Source of the DNA: Kaistia dalseonensis
GTDB lineage: Bacteria > Pseudomonadota > Alphaproteobacteria > Rhizobiales > Kaistiaceae
DNA length: 64,000 nt
Assembly: GCF_030814715.1 (NCBI RefSeq)
Contig: NZ_JAUSVO010000001.1
Location: 1,271,190 to 1,335,189 of the forward strand
Direction of reading: 5' to 3'
Made by a program: the position numbers and the translations under genes. Under the pieces are notes generated by a model, which saw nothing but the letters and a program-made list of their open reading frames with translations, made no database searches and was not told the DNA's origin. Every line of letters begins with the position of its first letter. The stretch's first letter is position 1. Below are positions 25,170-34,760 of the stretch, in pieces.

Positions 25170-26318
25170 GTGAATATTGAACTAACGATCCTGATGCCGT
25201 GCTTGAACGAGGCAGAAACTCTTGCGATCTGCATCCGCAAAGCCAAAGCGTTTCTGGTCCAGACCGGGATAGCCGGAGAAGTGCTGATCGCCGATAATGG
25301 CTCGACAGATGGCTCCCGTGCAATCGCCGAGGCGGAAGGAGCACGCGTGATTCCCGTTGCAACGAAAGGCTATGGAGCGGCCTTGCGCGGCGGCATAAGC
25401 AGCGCAAGCGGCACCTTTGTCATTATGGGTGACGCAGACGATTCTTATGACTTCAGCAGCTTGATGCCCTTTGTCGAACGGTTGAGATCCGGCGCGGATA
25501 TCGTCATGGGAAACCGCTTCCAAGGGGGTATCGCTCCTGGAGCTATGCCGTTTTTGCATCGCTATTTGGGGAACCCGGTCCTGAGTTGGATCGGCCGACT
25601 GTTCTTCAAGATCAAGGTCGGCGACTTTCACTGCGGCCTGCGCGGCTTCAATCGAGAGAAGATCCGAGATCTGGAACTGCGCACAACGGGCATGGAATTC
25701 GCCAGCGAGATGCTGGTCCGCGCCTCTCTCGAAGGCTACGAAATAGCCGAGGTGCCGACCACGCTGAAGAAGGACGGGCGATCACGCCCTCCCCATTTGC
25801 GCACATGGCGCGATGGCTGGCGCCACCTCACATTCCTGCTGATGTACAGCCCGAAGTGGCTCTTCATCTATCCAGGCCTGTTCCTGCTGGTCTTTGGCCT
25901 CGTCGCAGCTTTCGCGCTCCTGCCCGGCACGCTGCGCATTGATGACGTCAGTTTCGACGTTCACACCTTTATCGTCGCGTGTTTCTCTGTGCTGATCGGC
26001 ATTCAGGCCCTGAGCTTTGCCGCCCTCGCGCACCGTTTTGCCGACAAGAACAAACTCATCCCGATTTCGGGACGTCACTCCCGGCTACTGGACTGGCTAA
26101 CGCTCGAACGCGTTCTGATCGGTGGCGGCATTCTGTTCGTGTTGGGCGCGGGTGGAACAGGCTGGTGTGTGGCACAATGGGCGTCTGTCAGCTTTGGCCC
26201 ACTTGTCTATGCCTCGCTCCTGCGCGTTCTGCTTCTTTCAGTGACGTCTATGGCGATCGGCCTGCAACTGGCGTTCACGGCATTCCTCTCGGCCATCATT
26301 GAAATTCCGACGCGCTGA
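25170..26318 (+). CDS. Family 2 glycosyltransferase with C-terminal membrane segments (dolichol/polyprenol-phosphate-glucose synthase-like)
   Basis: From GTG 25170 (GGAG seven to ten bases upstream) the protein is 382 residues. It begins ELTILMPCLNEAETLAICI, has the nucleotide-sugar loop ADNGSTDGS (41-49) and the metal-binding DAD (88-90), then GLRGFNREKI and TGMEFASEMLVRASLEGY typical of polyprenol-phosphate sugar synthases. Residues from about 230 onward hold four hydrophobic segments that anchor it. Such enzymes make lipid-linked sugars at the inner face of the membrane for use by GT-C transferases. It is convergent with a large multi-span protein of GT-C type, a sensible functional partner. 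A longer upstream start is open but unlikely. Confidence 0.87.
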   Translation: MNIELTILMPCLNEAETLAICIRKAKAFLVQTGIAGEVLIADNGSTDGSRAIAEAEGARVIPVATKGYGAALRGGISSASGTFVIMGDADDSYDFSSLMPFVERLRSGADIVMGNRFQGGIAPGAMPFLHRYLGNPVLSWIGRLFFKIKVGDFHCGLRGFNREKIRDLELRTTGMEFASEMLVRASLEGYEIAEVPTTLKKDGRSRPPHLRTWRDGWRHLTFLLMYSPKWLFIYPGLFLLVFGLVAAFALLPGTLRIDDVSFDVHTFIVACFSVLIGIQALSFAALAHRFADKNKLIPISGRHSRLLDWLTLERVLIGGGILFVLGAGGTGWCVAQWASVSFGPLVYASLLRVLLLSVTSMAIGLQLAFTAFLSAIIEIPTR

Positions 26319-26345
26319 CATCGGACGATGCCTGACGCGCCTGAC

Positions 26346-26378
26346 GCGTAAGCCCATCGTTTACGGCGGGCTCTACGC
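26346..26378. terminator. Hairpin between convergent glycosyltransferase genes
   Basis: The arms gcgtaagccc (26346-26355) and gggctctacgc (26368-26378) pair over 10 bp with one bulged base, with a 12-nt loop. It lies between two convergent stop codons and overlaps the last codons of the minus-strand gene. No long T tract on either side, so a bidirectional terminator is plausible but unproven. Confidence 0.45.
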
Positions 26379-28472
26379 TGGGCGGGTCGGCACCGGAGGC
26401 CACAAAAGGCACCAGATGGACACTACGGCGGTTATCAACGCGATATAGGAGGCAGGAGCGCAGTAGGTATAGGCTCTTGCAGCTGGAAACGAACTAACGT
26501 CGATCAGCGCCAGAATGACAATTCGGCCTGCGACCAGCGCCCAGCCCGCCGTCGCAAAAATGAGGACCGGTGACCACCGTCCGGTTAGCCAGGACAACAA
26601 GAATGCCAGGAACCCAGCCCCCAAAAGCACAGGCACTGTCATCATGCCGAAATTTGACAGCATCGTTCTGATCTCGATCGCGGCTGAGAACGGCCAACCG
26701 GTGGTGGAATCATGACGAAGAAAAATCGGCTCGGGCTGATCGACATTGTCGACCAGCCAAATTGCTGATCCGGCCTGAACGCTGCGAGCTCCGGCCCTCC
26801 GTTCAAGCTTCATTGCAAGGCTCTCCAGCCCCGGCCTGACCGCGAACAGAGTGCAAACATCAGGACAGTCAAATGACATCGCAAAACGGCTGCGCGACGC
26901 CGCGGGACCGAAATGAGCGATGAGGTCGGGGCTGTCCTGACGCTCGACAGCTACCGGAATTACCCTGCCGGCCTGCGAAAGTGCAGCCCATACCGGCCAG
27001 TCTGAGCCACTTGTATCGAAGAACCACCCACTCAACTTGACGCGTCGATCGACTTTTGGCCCATCCGGCCCAAAGGGAGCCGGGGTGATGGGGTAGTTCA
27101 GGAACCCCCAAAATCGATAGAAGTCGTCGACGTCATTATCGGGGGAGATCGAGGCCGGCGAAGCAACGTCACCCGGCGCTTGAACGAAACTGACGGTTTG
27201 CACTGCGGCCAGGATCGACGCCGGCAGACCGACCTTCCACTGTTCGTCCGACATAGGTGGAAGATACCCGATGCCATCCTTGCGGCATGAAAGACGGCCA
27301 TCCGCGCAAGCCTGCTTTAGCTCGGCGCCCAACTCAGCAAAAGCTAGCGAGGCATCGGACGGTGAGCCGTAGTGTCCGGACCACGCGACGGCCTGGCGTA
27401 GCGCCCACATGTAATAGCCGCCCGTTATCTCCCCGCAAGTGTGAGGAAAGTAGGTGCAGCCCAGCCTCTCCCAGCCATTTAAGACACCGCCTGGAGCGAG
27501 CAACTCTTCAACGGTCCGATAAGATGGAACAACCGCGGCAATCTTCCTCCGCGCCTGCAGTGAGACAGGCACCAGAGGAATCCGCGGGCCCTCTTCGACC
27601 GACTGCAAGATACCCAGCGCCTCTTCGAACCTTCGTTCCTTGAAATCAACGCCGATGAAACTGTGATAGGCGATGGCGTTTGCAGTCATGAACAGCACGT
27701 GAACCAACCCAAACGACAGAACGGCCGCCGCAGCGCCCATCAAGATGCTTCGCCGAGCCCCCGGTCCGAATTCTCGGGTTTGGTTCGATCTAGCCTTGGG
27801 TGTAGTGCTGAACGGCCCCCCTAAGCTCCAGTTCGACGGGCGATAAAGCACCGCTGCACCGAGGAAGAGCAGCAAAAGGCCCGGTGCGAACCAGATCCCC
27901 TCTTCACGTGAGAGCCAAGTCCAGCCAAGCAGGAGACCCGCGACAACGCCAAGCAACAATGCGTGCAGGGTCCGGCTCGGCGGCGCGAGGAACAGGACTG
28001 CGAAAATCGAGAATACTGCGACCGACTGCGACCAATAGATCTGGTCACGAAGAATTCTCGAAAAATCAGACAGATATGCAACCGGATTGATGATCAGGAC
28101 AACGAAGAGCGCGCAGGCGACGTTCATCGATCTCGTTAATCTGAGCACAGCCCAGCAGGCGGCGGCGATGGCGAAAAGCTGGAATAGCGCTATCGTCAGT
28201 GGCAAGGGCATCCCACTCAGGTGACTGAGCGCGAGGAACAGAGGATACCCAGGGCCCTTGGCAAGCGTGAGCTCGTTGTAAGGGCCAAGCCAATTGCCAT
28301 TTGCGATATTCAATCCAAGGCGCAGAAACAACGCGTCGTCATGGATCGCGAAAGGCAGAATGATAAGGGGCAGATAGGCCGCCAGGAAAAGCTTGAGCGC
28401 GATGCCGACGACGAAGATCAAAATGTGAACGGCTGTTGCACGCGCGCGCGATCCGTCGTCGATATTCAGCAC
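26373..28472 (-). CDS. Large multi-span membrane protein, possible GT-C-type glycosyltransferase
   Basis: The 699-residue protein has about ten hydrophobic segments in residues 12-270, a soluble region (about 270-590) with several cysteine pairs (GCTYFPHTCGE, FDCPDVCTLF), and three or four further segments at 610-695. The first loop contains HDDALFLRLGLNIANGNWLGPYNELTLAKGPGYPLFL in overlapping parts. A DD motif and a KGPGYP element in the first periplasmic loop are reminiscent of GT-C mannosyltransferases that use lipid-linked sugars, but I do not recognise the family firmly. It faces the polyprenol-phosphate sugar synthase-like gene. Its GC content looks slightly lower than neighbours. Confidence 0.65.
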   Translation of the reverse strand: MLNIDDGSRARATAVHILIFVVGIALKLFLAAYLPLIILPFAIHDDALFLRLGLNIANGNWLGPYNELTLAKGPGYPLFLALSHLSGMPLPLTIALFQLFAIAAACWAVLRLTRSMNVACALFVVLIINPVAYLSDFSRILRDQIYWSQSVAVFSIFAVLFLAPPSRTLHALLLGVVAGLLLGWTWLSREEGIWFAPGLLLLFLGAAVLYRPSNWSLGGPFSTTPKARSNQTREFGPGARRSILMGAAAAVLSFGLVHVLFMTANAIAYHSFIGVDFKERRFEEALGILQSVEEGPRIPLVPVSLQARRKIAAVVPSYRTVEELLAPGGVLNGWERLGCTYFPHTCGEITGGYYMWALRQAVAWSGHYGSPSDASLAFAELGAELKQACADGRLSCRKDGIGYLPPMSDEQWKVGLPASILAAVQTVSFVQAPGDVASPASISPDNDVDDFYRFWGFLNYPITPAPFGPDGPKVDRRVKLSGWFFDTSGSDWPVWAALSQAGRVIPVAVERQDSPDLIAHFGPAASRSRFAMSFDCPDVCTLFAVRPGLESLAMKLERRAGARSVQAGSAIWLVDNVDQPEPIFLRHDSTTGWPFSAAIEIRTMLSNFGMMTVPVLLGAGFLAFLLSWLTGRWSPVLIFATAGWALVAGRIVILALIDVSSFPAARAYTYCAPASYIALITAVVSIWCLLWPPVPTRPA

Positions 28473-28693
28473 CGTCTATCTATCCCTTTGCCATCGCCCA
28501 ACAATGATAACAACCAGTCGAATGCATCGGAAGTCGGAGCAAACATGTTCCGACTGGCCGCTATGAAGCACCACAAGCCAGGCGTGGCGGCAAGAATGTA
28601 GCCACAACGATGTCAATGGTCCTGTCTCCCAAGCAGGCCTGGGTTCAAGGCCCATGTTCAGGCCGCATCGTCGAGCAAGCAAAGCCGCCTCGC

Positions 28694-29977
28694 TCAGGCG
28701 AACTTCCTCGCCGAAAGCCAGAGGCCGACGCCGACGCCCATCACGCAGAGAGCGGCGAGATAGTGCGCGTGCGCCATCGGGTCGACCTTGAGCGCCAGCG
28801 ATACCAGGAGCGGGGTCAGGCCGCCGAAGATCGCGTAGGCGATGTTGTAGGCGAAGGAGACGCCGGTGAAGCGCACCGCCGGCGGGAACGCTTTGACGAG
28901 CACATAGGGCACCGCGCCGATGACGCCGACCGAGAAGCCGGCCAGCGCATAGAGCGGGAAAAGCAGCGACGCGTCGGTGCGGATCAGATTGTAGAAGAGA
29001 TAGGTCGAGGCACCGAGGAAGAGGCTGCCGAAGGTCAGGAAGCGGCCGGGCCCGACCTTGTCGACCAGGTAGCCGGAGAGAATGCAGCCGAACGACAGGA
29101 ACAAAGTCGCGATCGAATTGCCGGCCAGCGCCTGCTTCGGCGGGATCTGATAGAGCGTCTGCAGCAGGGTCGGCGTCATCAGGATGGTCACGACGATGCC
29201 GGCCGAGAGCAGCCAGGTCAGAAGCATCGAGATGACCGTCGCGCTCCTGTGATCGCGGATGACGGTCTTCAGCGGCAGTTCCGAGGCGAGCGCCTGGCGC
29301 TGCTGCATTTCCTTGAAGATCGGCGTTTCCTGCAGCCATTGGCGCAGATAGACCGCCACGAGGCCGAATATGCCGCCGAGCAGGAACGGGAAGCGCCATG
29401 CATAGGCGAGGATATCGTCAGGCGTATAGAGCCAGTTGAGCCCGGTGGCGACGAGCGAGCCGAGCAGGATGCCGGCCGTCAGGCCCGAGGTCAGGATGCC
29501 GCAGGCGAAGCCGATGCGGTTCTCAGGCACATGCTCGGCGACGAAGGTCCATGCGCCGGGCACCTCGCCACCGATCGCCGCGCCCTGGAGCAGGCGCATG
29601 ACCAGCAGCAGCACGGGGGCGGCAATGCCGATCGTCGCATAGGTCGGGAGTGCCGCTATGCCGAGTGTCGACAGCGCCATCAGGAAGATGGAGAGCGCGA
29701 ACATGCGCTTGCGGCCCAGCTTGTCGCCAAAATGGGCGAGCACGATGCCGCCGATCGGGCGCGCCAGATAGCCGGCGGCGAAAATGCCGAAAACCTGCAA
29801 TTGCTGCACCCAGACCGGGATTTCCGGTGGGAAGAACAAATGTCCGATCGGAGCGACGAAATAGACGAAGATGATGAAATCGTAGAACTCGAGCGCGCCA
29901 CCGAGGGCGGAAAGGCCGAGTGTCTTGTAGTCGTCGCCGGCGAGCAGGCGATGACGGGGAGCAGCAATAGCGGACAT
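28694..29977 (-). CDS. MFS transporter, metabolite:H+ symporter (MHS) family
   Basis: The 427-residue protein has 12 hydrophobic segments and MHS features: GGALEFYDFIIFVYFVAPIG in the first segment, ARPIGGIVLAHFGDKLGRKRMF in loop 2-3, and RLLQGAAIGGEVPGAW. MHS carriers import dicarboxylates, citrate, 2-oxoglutarate, proline or aromatic acids with protons. The substrate here is unknown. ATG 29977 (MSAIAAPRHRLL) is chosen over the longer frame. It lies 134 bp downstream of gor on the same strand with a Fur-like palindrome in the gap, so it probably has its own promoter. Confidence 0.92.
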   Translation of the reverse strand: MSAIAAPRHRLLAGDDYKTLGLSALGGALEFYDFIIFVYFVAPIGHLFFPPEIPVWVQQLQVFGIFAAGYLARPIGGIVLAHFGDKLGRKRMFALSIFLMALSTLGIAALPTYATIGIAAPVLLLVMRLLQGAAIGGEVPGAWTFVAEHVPENRIGFACGILTSGLTAGILLGSLVATGLNWLYTPDDILAYAWRFPFLLGGIFGLVAVYLRQWLQETPIFKEMQQRQALASELPLKTVIRDHRSATVISMLLTWLLSAGIVVTILMTPTLLQTLYQIPPKQALAGNSIATLFLSFGCILSGYLVDKVGPGRFLTFGSLFLGASTYLFYNLIRTDASLLFPLYALAGFSVGVIGAVPYVLVKAFPPAVRFTGVSFAYNIAYAIFGGLTPLLVSLALKVDPMAHAHYLAALCVMGVGVGLWLSARKFA

Positions 29978-30025
29978 GATCTGAACTCTGGGCCGGTCGG
30001 ATGACGCCCGGCGCACTCTTGATTG

Positions 30026-30040
30026 TGAGAATGCGTCTCA
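30026..30040. promoter_or_regulatory. Fur-like palindrome upstream of the MHS transporter
   Basis: The 15-mer tgagaatgcgtctca has perfect 5-bp arms (TGAGA/TCTCA) around a 5-bp centre and resembles the classical GAGAATnATTCTC iron box. It lies 49 bp upstream of the transporter start codon. The run atgcgtctc occurs again at 30075-30083. Other repressors could use such a site. Confidence 0.35.
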
Positions 30041-30111
30041 ATGCCCCCGCCGGACGCCATTTTCAACAAGGAATATGCGTCTCGGCTTATTGCTTTGGTC
30101 GGGGGCCGCGT

Positions 30112-31482
30112 TCAGCGGCGATGCCGGATCGTCGGCTCGCGCATGGTGACCAGTTCCTCGGCGACGGTCGGATGCAGCGCCATGGCCGAATCGAAATCCG
30201 CCTTGGTCGCGCGCATCTTGAGCGGGATCGCCACGATCTGCGTGATCTCGGCCGCGTCCACGCCGAGGATGTGGCAACCGAGCACGCGGTCGGTCTCGGC
30301 ATCGACGATCAGCTTCATCAGCATCTTCTCGTCGCGGCCGGTCAACGTGTGCTTCATCGGCCTGAAGGTGGCGCGATAGATGTCGACGGCGGCGAACTCC
30401 GCCAGCGCCTCGGCCTCGGTGAGCCCGACCGAGCCGATCTCGGGCTGCGAGAATACGGCCTTCGGAATGCCGAGATGATCGACCGAAACACGCTTGCCGC
30501 CAAAGACGGTATCGGCAAAGGCGTGACCCTCCCGGATCGCGACCGGGGTCAGGTTGACGCGATTGGTGACATCGCCGACGGCATAGATCGACGGCACGTT
30601 CGACTGCGAATATTCGTCCACGATGACGGCGCCGGCGCCATCCGTTGCAACGCCGGCATTTTCGAGCCCGATGCCACGCGTATTGGGCTGCCGTCCCGTC
30701 GCGATCATCACCTCGCCGGCGGGCAGTGCGAGCCCGCCCTTCGTCCGTGCAACGAGGCCGTCCGCGCTCTTCTCGATACCCACAAGTTCATCGCCGAGGA
30801 TGACGCGCACGCCCTTCTTCTCGATCTCGTCCTTCAGCATGTGGCGAAGATCAGCATCGAAGCCGCGCAGCAGCGCATCGCCACGATGTATCAGGGTCGT
30901 CTCGACGCCCAGCCCGTTGAAGATGCCGGCGAACTCGACGGCGATGAAGCCACCGCCCACGACGACGATCTGCTTGGGCAGACGCGGCAGATGAAACGCC
31001 TCGTTCGAGCTGATCGCCAGTTCGCGCCCCGGCAGATCGGGATCGATATAGGGCGCGGCGCCGGTCGCAACGAGAATGTACTTCGCCGTCACCACCCGAC
31101 CATCGGCGAGGCGGACGGTGTGCGGATCCTCGATGGTCGCGCGCATCGCGACCAACGTCGCGCCGGAGCGCTCGAGATTGCGGATATAGATGCCGTTCAG
31201 CCGGTCGATCTCGCGATCCTTGTGCGCCAGCAGGGTCGGCCAGTCGAACTGCGTCTCGCCGACGGTCCAGCCGAAGCCGACCGCGTCCTCGAATTCCTCG
31301 GTGAAGCGCGAGGCATAGACGAACAGCTTCTTGGGCACGCAGCCGCGGATCACGCAGGTGCCGCCGACGCGATACTCTTCCGCCACCATCACGCGGGCGC
31401 CATGGCTCGCGGCAATGCGGCCAGCGCGCACGCCGCCGGAGCCCGCCCCGATGACGAAGAGATCGACGTCGAATTCAGTCAT
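30112..31482 (-). CDS. gor: Glutathione-disulfide reductase
   Basis: The 456-residue flavoprotein shows the FAD motif GAGSGG (12-17), the redox-active disulfide in GGTCVIRGCVPKKL (Cys43, Cys48), a second dinucleotide motif VVGGGFIAVEFAGIF for NADPH, ATGRQPNTRGIGLE, and the C-terminal dimer interface with the MKHTLTGRDEKMLMKL segment. The usual His-Pro near the C-terminus is present as ALHPTVAEEL. It reduces GSSG to GSH with NADPH. It lies downstream of rpiA and a DUF2059 gene on the same strand, an arrangement I recall from other Hyphomicrobiales. NADPH supply from pentose phosphates makes the grouping sensible. Confidence 0.96.
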   Translation of the reverse strand: MTEFDVDLFVIGAGSGGVRAGRIAASHGARVMVAEEYRVGGTCVIRGCVPKKLFVYASRFTEEFEDAVGFGWTVGETQFDWPTLLAHKDREIDRLNGIYIRNLERSGATLVAMRATIEDPHTVRLADGRVVTAKYILVATGAAPYIDPDLPGRELAISSNEAFHLPRLPKQIVVVGGGFIAVEFAGIFNGLGVETTLIHRGDALLRGFDADLRHMLKDEIEKKGVRVILGDELVGIEKSADGLVARTKGGLALPAGEVMIATGRQPNTRGIGLENAGVATDGAGAVIVDEYSQSNVPSIYAVGDVTNRVNLTPVAIREGHAFADTVFGGKRVSVDHLGIPKAVFSQPEIGSVGLTEAEALAEFAAVDIYRATFRPMKHTLTGRDEKMLMKLIVDAETDRVLGCHILGVDAAEITQIVAIPLKMRATKADFDSAMALHPTVAEELVTMREPTIRHRR

Positions 31483-31588
31483 GACAATCCGCTCACAGCA
31501 AAATGGCCGATCCCGAGCGAACCGGCCATCGCGTCTATGTCGTTGTTTTATCGGGTTTCCGCAAGCCGCTCCGCGATGCGCGAGCGGC

Positions 31589-32095
31589 CTAGAACTCGAT
31601 TCCCTTCTTCTTCAGCTCTTCGCGCGACTTCTCGTAGAGTTCCTCGCCGACACGATCGGACCAGCCCTTCACGGATTGCAGCGTTTCGCCGACGACCTTC
31701 GGGCCGATATCGGCGAGCTTGGAGCCGGCCGGGCTCTTGTAGAAGGTCGCGATCGCGTTCAACTCGTCCTCGGTGAAGTATTTCGCCCAGATCCGCGCGA
31801 CGTCATTGTCGAGATCCTTGCGGCGCGACACCAGCTCCAGCGCCTCGGCATCGACGACCTGCGAGATGGCCTGATGCTGGTCGGGGCGCATCCGGATGAG
31901 CTTGTTCTGGGTCTGCTGCGACAGGAGCGGCAACAGGTTGTCGAAACCGCGCGAGGTCTTGGCGGCGACCACCGCATCGAGTGCGGCCGCCAGATGCGCC
32001 TCGGTGATCTCCTGCGCCCTGGCGACGCCGGCGATGCCGATCGCCAGGCCCACGGCCAGCGCGACAGCGCGGATGGAGGAGCGGATGAATGTCAT
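31589..32095 (-). CDS. DUF2059-domain secreted protein
   Basis: The 168-residue protein has a signal peptide (hydrophobic 9-25, cleavage likely after ARA near 27) and a mostly helical mature domain with DUF2059 features: YFTEDELNAIATFYKSPAGSKLADIGPKVVGET. The domain is widespread in proteobacterial periplasmic proteins, and its function is unknown. It lies 28 nt downstream of rpiA and 106 bp upstream of gor on the same strand, probably in one operon. Confidence 0.88.
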   Translation of the reverse strand: MTFIRSSIRAVALAVGLAIGIAGVARAQEITEAHLAAALDAVVAAKTSRGFDNLLPLLSQQTQNKLIRMRPDQHQAISQVVDAEALELVSRRKDLDNDVARIWAKYFTEDELNAIATFYKSPAGSKLADIGPKVVGETLQSVKGWSDRVGEELYEKSREELKKKGIEF

Positions 32096-32123
32096 GAACG
32101 GACTCCCAATGGGCGAATGACGT

Positions 32124-32822
32124 TTAAGCGGACAGCCAGAGCAGGCCTTCTGGGCGGGCGATCACGGCGGCGGTGGCAAGGCCGATGAAAAGGCCATGCT
32201 CCACGACCCCCGGAATCGCGGCAAGAGCAAGACTCAAGGCTTCTGGCTCTTGAATGAGGCCAAAAGATGCATCGATGATGGCGTGTCCACCATCGGTTAC
32301 GAACGGCTTGCCGTCGGCGCCCTGGCGCCGCGCCAGCTTCGGCGGCAGCCCGAGCCGGGTCGCGGCGGCGGCGATCGCCAGGACGGTCGCACCCAGTCCG
32401 AAATGATTGACCTCGATCGGCAGCGGAAACGCGCCGAGCGTATCGACGAGCTTCGTTCCGTCGGCGATGACGATCATGCGATCCGAAGCGGCCGCGACGA
32501 TCTTCTCGCGCAGCAATGCCCCACCGCCGCCCTTGATCAGGCGCAGCGCATGGTCGAGCTCGTCGGCGCCATCGACCGTCAGATCGAGATGCGGCGTTTC
32601 GTCGAGCGTTGTGAGCGTGATCCCTTCGGCGCGGGCGAGAGCAGCTGTGCGCTCCGAAGTCGGCACGCCGATAATGTCGAGACCACCCCGGACCCGCTCG
32701 CCGAGACCACGGACGAAGTGTTCCGCGGTCGACCCCGTCCCGATGCCGAGCCGCATGCCGGGACGGACATGCTCCAACGCCGCCAGGGCGGCCTGCTTCT
32801 TGAGATCGTCGCTTGAAGCCAT
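32124..32822 (-). CDS. rpiA: Ribose-5-phosphate isomerase A
   Basis: The 232-residue enzyme interconverts ribose 5-phosphate and ribulose 5-phosphate. RpiA signatures are [12 protein letters not shown] (phosphate loop), [27 protein letters not shown] (active site with catalytic Asp, Lys and Glu) and [11 protein letters not shown] 32822 ([10 protein letters not shown]) matches the family N-terminus, whereas the upstream TTG at 32885 adds 21 unlikely residues. It is the first gene of the rpiA-DUF2059-gor unit and is divergent from gph, with about 190 bp between the starts. Confidence 0.95.
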   Translation of the reverse strand: MASSDDLKKQAALAALEHVRPGMRLGIGTGSTAEHFVRGLGERVRGGLDIIGVPTSERTAALARAEGITLTTLDETPHLDLTVDGADELDHALRLIKGGGGALLREKIVAAASDRMIVIADGTKLVDTLGAFPLPIEVNHFGLGATVLAIAAAATRLGLPPKLARRQGADGKPFVTDGGHAIIDASFGLIQEPEALSLALAAIPGVVEHGLFIGLATAAVIARPEGLLWLSA

Positions 32823-33013
32823 CGGGAACGGTTCTAATGAGAGGAATGGGCGCGGCTTGTTAGCATGAGCGGCCCGGCGCGCCAACGGTCCGCAGCGCTT
32901 CGACGCCGGCGTAAGGTCGTGCCGGCGTGTCGTCTGCTGCTCATTGCGCTTTCGGCGCGGATGATCAGGCGCTAAGACCGTGTGGTCCCACCCCTCATCG
33001 CTCCCGGACCAGC

Positions 33014-33688
33014 ATGCGCCCCACTCTCGTCTTCGACCTCGACGGCACGCTCGTCGACACCGCCGCCGATCTCGTCGCGACGCTCAACGTGATCCTGACG
33101 CATGAAAATCTCGCGCCCGTCCCCTATGCCGATGCGCGCTCCATGGTCGGGCATGGCGCCCGGGTGCTGATCGAGCGCGGCCTCGCCGCCAATGGCGCCA
33201 GCCGCGACAGCGCGGCAATCGATCGCCTCTTCGACGCCTATATCGCGCATTACAGCGCCCATATCGCCGATCACAGTCTGCCCTTTCCCGGCGTCACCGA
33301 CGCTCTCGATCATTTCGCCGCCGAAGGCTGGCTGCTCGCGGTCTGCACCAACAAGCTCGAAGGCCTCTCCGTGCAGCTCCTCGATGCGCTGAGCCTCTCC
33401 AGCCGTTTCGCCGCCATTTGCGGCGCGGACACCTTTGCCGCCCGCAAGCCCGACCCGATCGCCCTGACGGGCACGATCGAGCGCGCAGGCGGCGATCGCC
33501 GACGGGCCATCATGGTGGGCGATTCGAAGACGGATATCGATACGGCCCTCGCCGCCTCGGTTCCGGTCGTGGCGGTCGATTTCGGCTATACGCCCGTGCC
33601 CGTGACCGAGCTCGGCCCCGACCTCGTCATCAGCCATTTCGACGAACTGGCCGCGGCGGTAGCGAAGCTCACGCCCTCGCGCGGATAG
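33014..33688 (+). CDS. gph: HAD-family phosphoglycolate phosphatase
   Basis: The 224-residue HAD hydrolase begins [16 protein letters not shown] (nucleophile Asp8, acid/base Asp10), has a helical cap domain, motif II VCTNK, the catalytic Lys in ARKPDP, and motif [15 protein letters not shown]. Closest resemblance is to Gph, which removes 2-phosphoglycolate formed in DNA repair or by oxygenase reactions. ATG 33014 is the family start. The longer upstream frame is unsupported. It is divergent from rpiA and convergent with eipB. Confidence 0.88.
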   Translation: MRPTLVFDLDGTLVDTAADLVATLNVILTHENLAPVPYADARSMVGHGARVLIERGLAANGASRDSAAIDRLFDAYIAHYSAHIADHSLPFPGVTDALDHFAAEGWLLAVCTNKLEGLSVQLLDALSLSSRFAAICGADTFAARKPDPIALTGTIERAGGDRRRAIMVGDSKTDIDTALAASVPVVAVDFGYTPVPVTELGPDLVISHFDELAAAVAKLTPSRG

Positions 33689-33705
33689 GCGGGCCTCGGT
33701 TCTTG

Positions 33706-34575
33706 CTAGCGGCACTTCCTGGCGCCGACCTTGGTCGGCTTCAGATCGAGCTTGACCAGCTTGCCGGTCAGGACGAAGTCGCCATAATCGAGGCGCATGC
33801 GCCGCGTGATGCCGTTTTCGTAGAGAATGAACGACAGCTCGTAGGACGGCTTCTGCTCGCCATCCGACGTGCCGTGGAAATAACTGAGCGTCACCGGCCA
33901 GTGCCGCACATTGGCGACGCCGGCCGCCTTGGCGACCGCCTCGTCGCCGAGATCGTCGCCGCCGCTGTTGAGCGCGCCGATCACCGCCGACGTCGAATAA
34001 GGCATCGTTCCCTTTTCCGAGCCGTCGAAGAGATCGATCTGCTTGAAATGCTCGCCGGCGATGGCGGCGCTGATCAGCGTCTTCATATGCTGGTTCGGGA
34101 ACTGGAACGTCGGCGCCAGCTCGAACTTGCGGCCATCGGGCTTGGCGATCGTCACGCGGATATCGGAGCCCTGCCGCTCGGCCGAGCCGGTCGAATCCTC
34201 GGAAATGGCGCCGTCGACATAGCTCTTGGTGGCGAAGGAAAAGCTCTTGCCCTCGTCATCCTCATAGGTCGACGTCGCGACGTCGGTCAGGCGCGAATTG
34301 CCATCGCCATCGCTGATCCGCGTCACGAAGCGCAGCCGTGTCGTGTAGCCGTCGCAGGCCGAGCCGGTGAAGTCATAGACCATGCGCCCTTCGGCATCGC
34401 TCACCGAATCGGAGCCGCCATCGTCGAGTTGCAGGTCATAGACGGCCTGATGGGCGATCATCGGCATCGACGCGGGAAGAGCCGCAGCCGATCCCGCTAT
34501 CATTGCCCAGGCCAGAGCCACACATCCGGTCAACGCGAAACGTCTGCCGTCCATCTCGATACCCGCCGCGTTCAT
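33706..34575 (-). CDS. eipB: EipB-family periplasmic cell-envelope integrity protein (DUF1849)
   Basis: The 289-residue protein has a signal peptide (hydrophobic 12-33) and the DUF1849 pattern: AHQAVYDLQLDDG, GRMVYDFTGSACDGYTTRLRFVTR, FQFPNQHMKTLISAAIAGE, FDGSEKGT and the conserved last-residue cysteine in GARKCR. Cys74 and Cys288 correspond to the disulfide pair known in Brucella EipB, a beta-spiral protein needed for envelope homeostasis. ATG 34575 follows AAGGGAG and is preferred over the longer frame or Met8. It is divergent from the RidA/GDPD operon, 185 bp between starts. Confidence 0.9.
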   Translation of the reverse strand: MNAAGIEMDGRRFALTGCVALAWAMIAGSAAALPASMPMIAHQAVYDLQLDDGGSDSVSDAEGRMVYDFTGSACDGYTTRLRFVTRISDGDGNSRLTDVATSTYEDDEGKSFSFATKSYVDGAISEDSTGSAERQGSDIRVTIAKPDGRKFELAPTFQFPNQHMKTLISAAIAGEHFKQIDLFDGSEKGTMPYSTSAVIGALNSGGDDLGDEAVAKAAGVANVRHWPVTLSYFHGTSDGEQKPSYELSFILYENGITRRMRLDYGDFVLTGKLVKLDLKPTKVGARKCR

Positions 34576-34760
34576 ACCGACTCCCTTGTCGTCAGACCGA
34601 CATGAGCCTGAACTAGATGACATTTCAAACAGCAAATCCGGCAAAGGTCCACGCGCAAGCGCGCCCGGCTCGGAACAGCCTTAACATTCACCGCATCGGC
34701 TTGCGGCCAGCCCGGAAACGCGCGAAACCGGACCGAGCCCACCCCTTGCCGGAGCAATCC

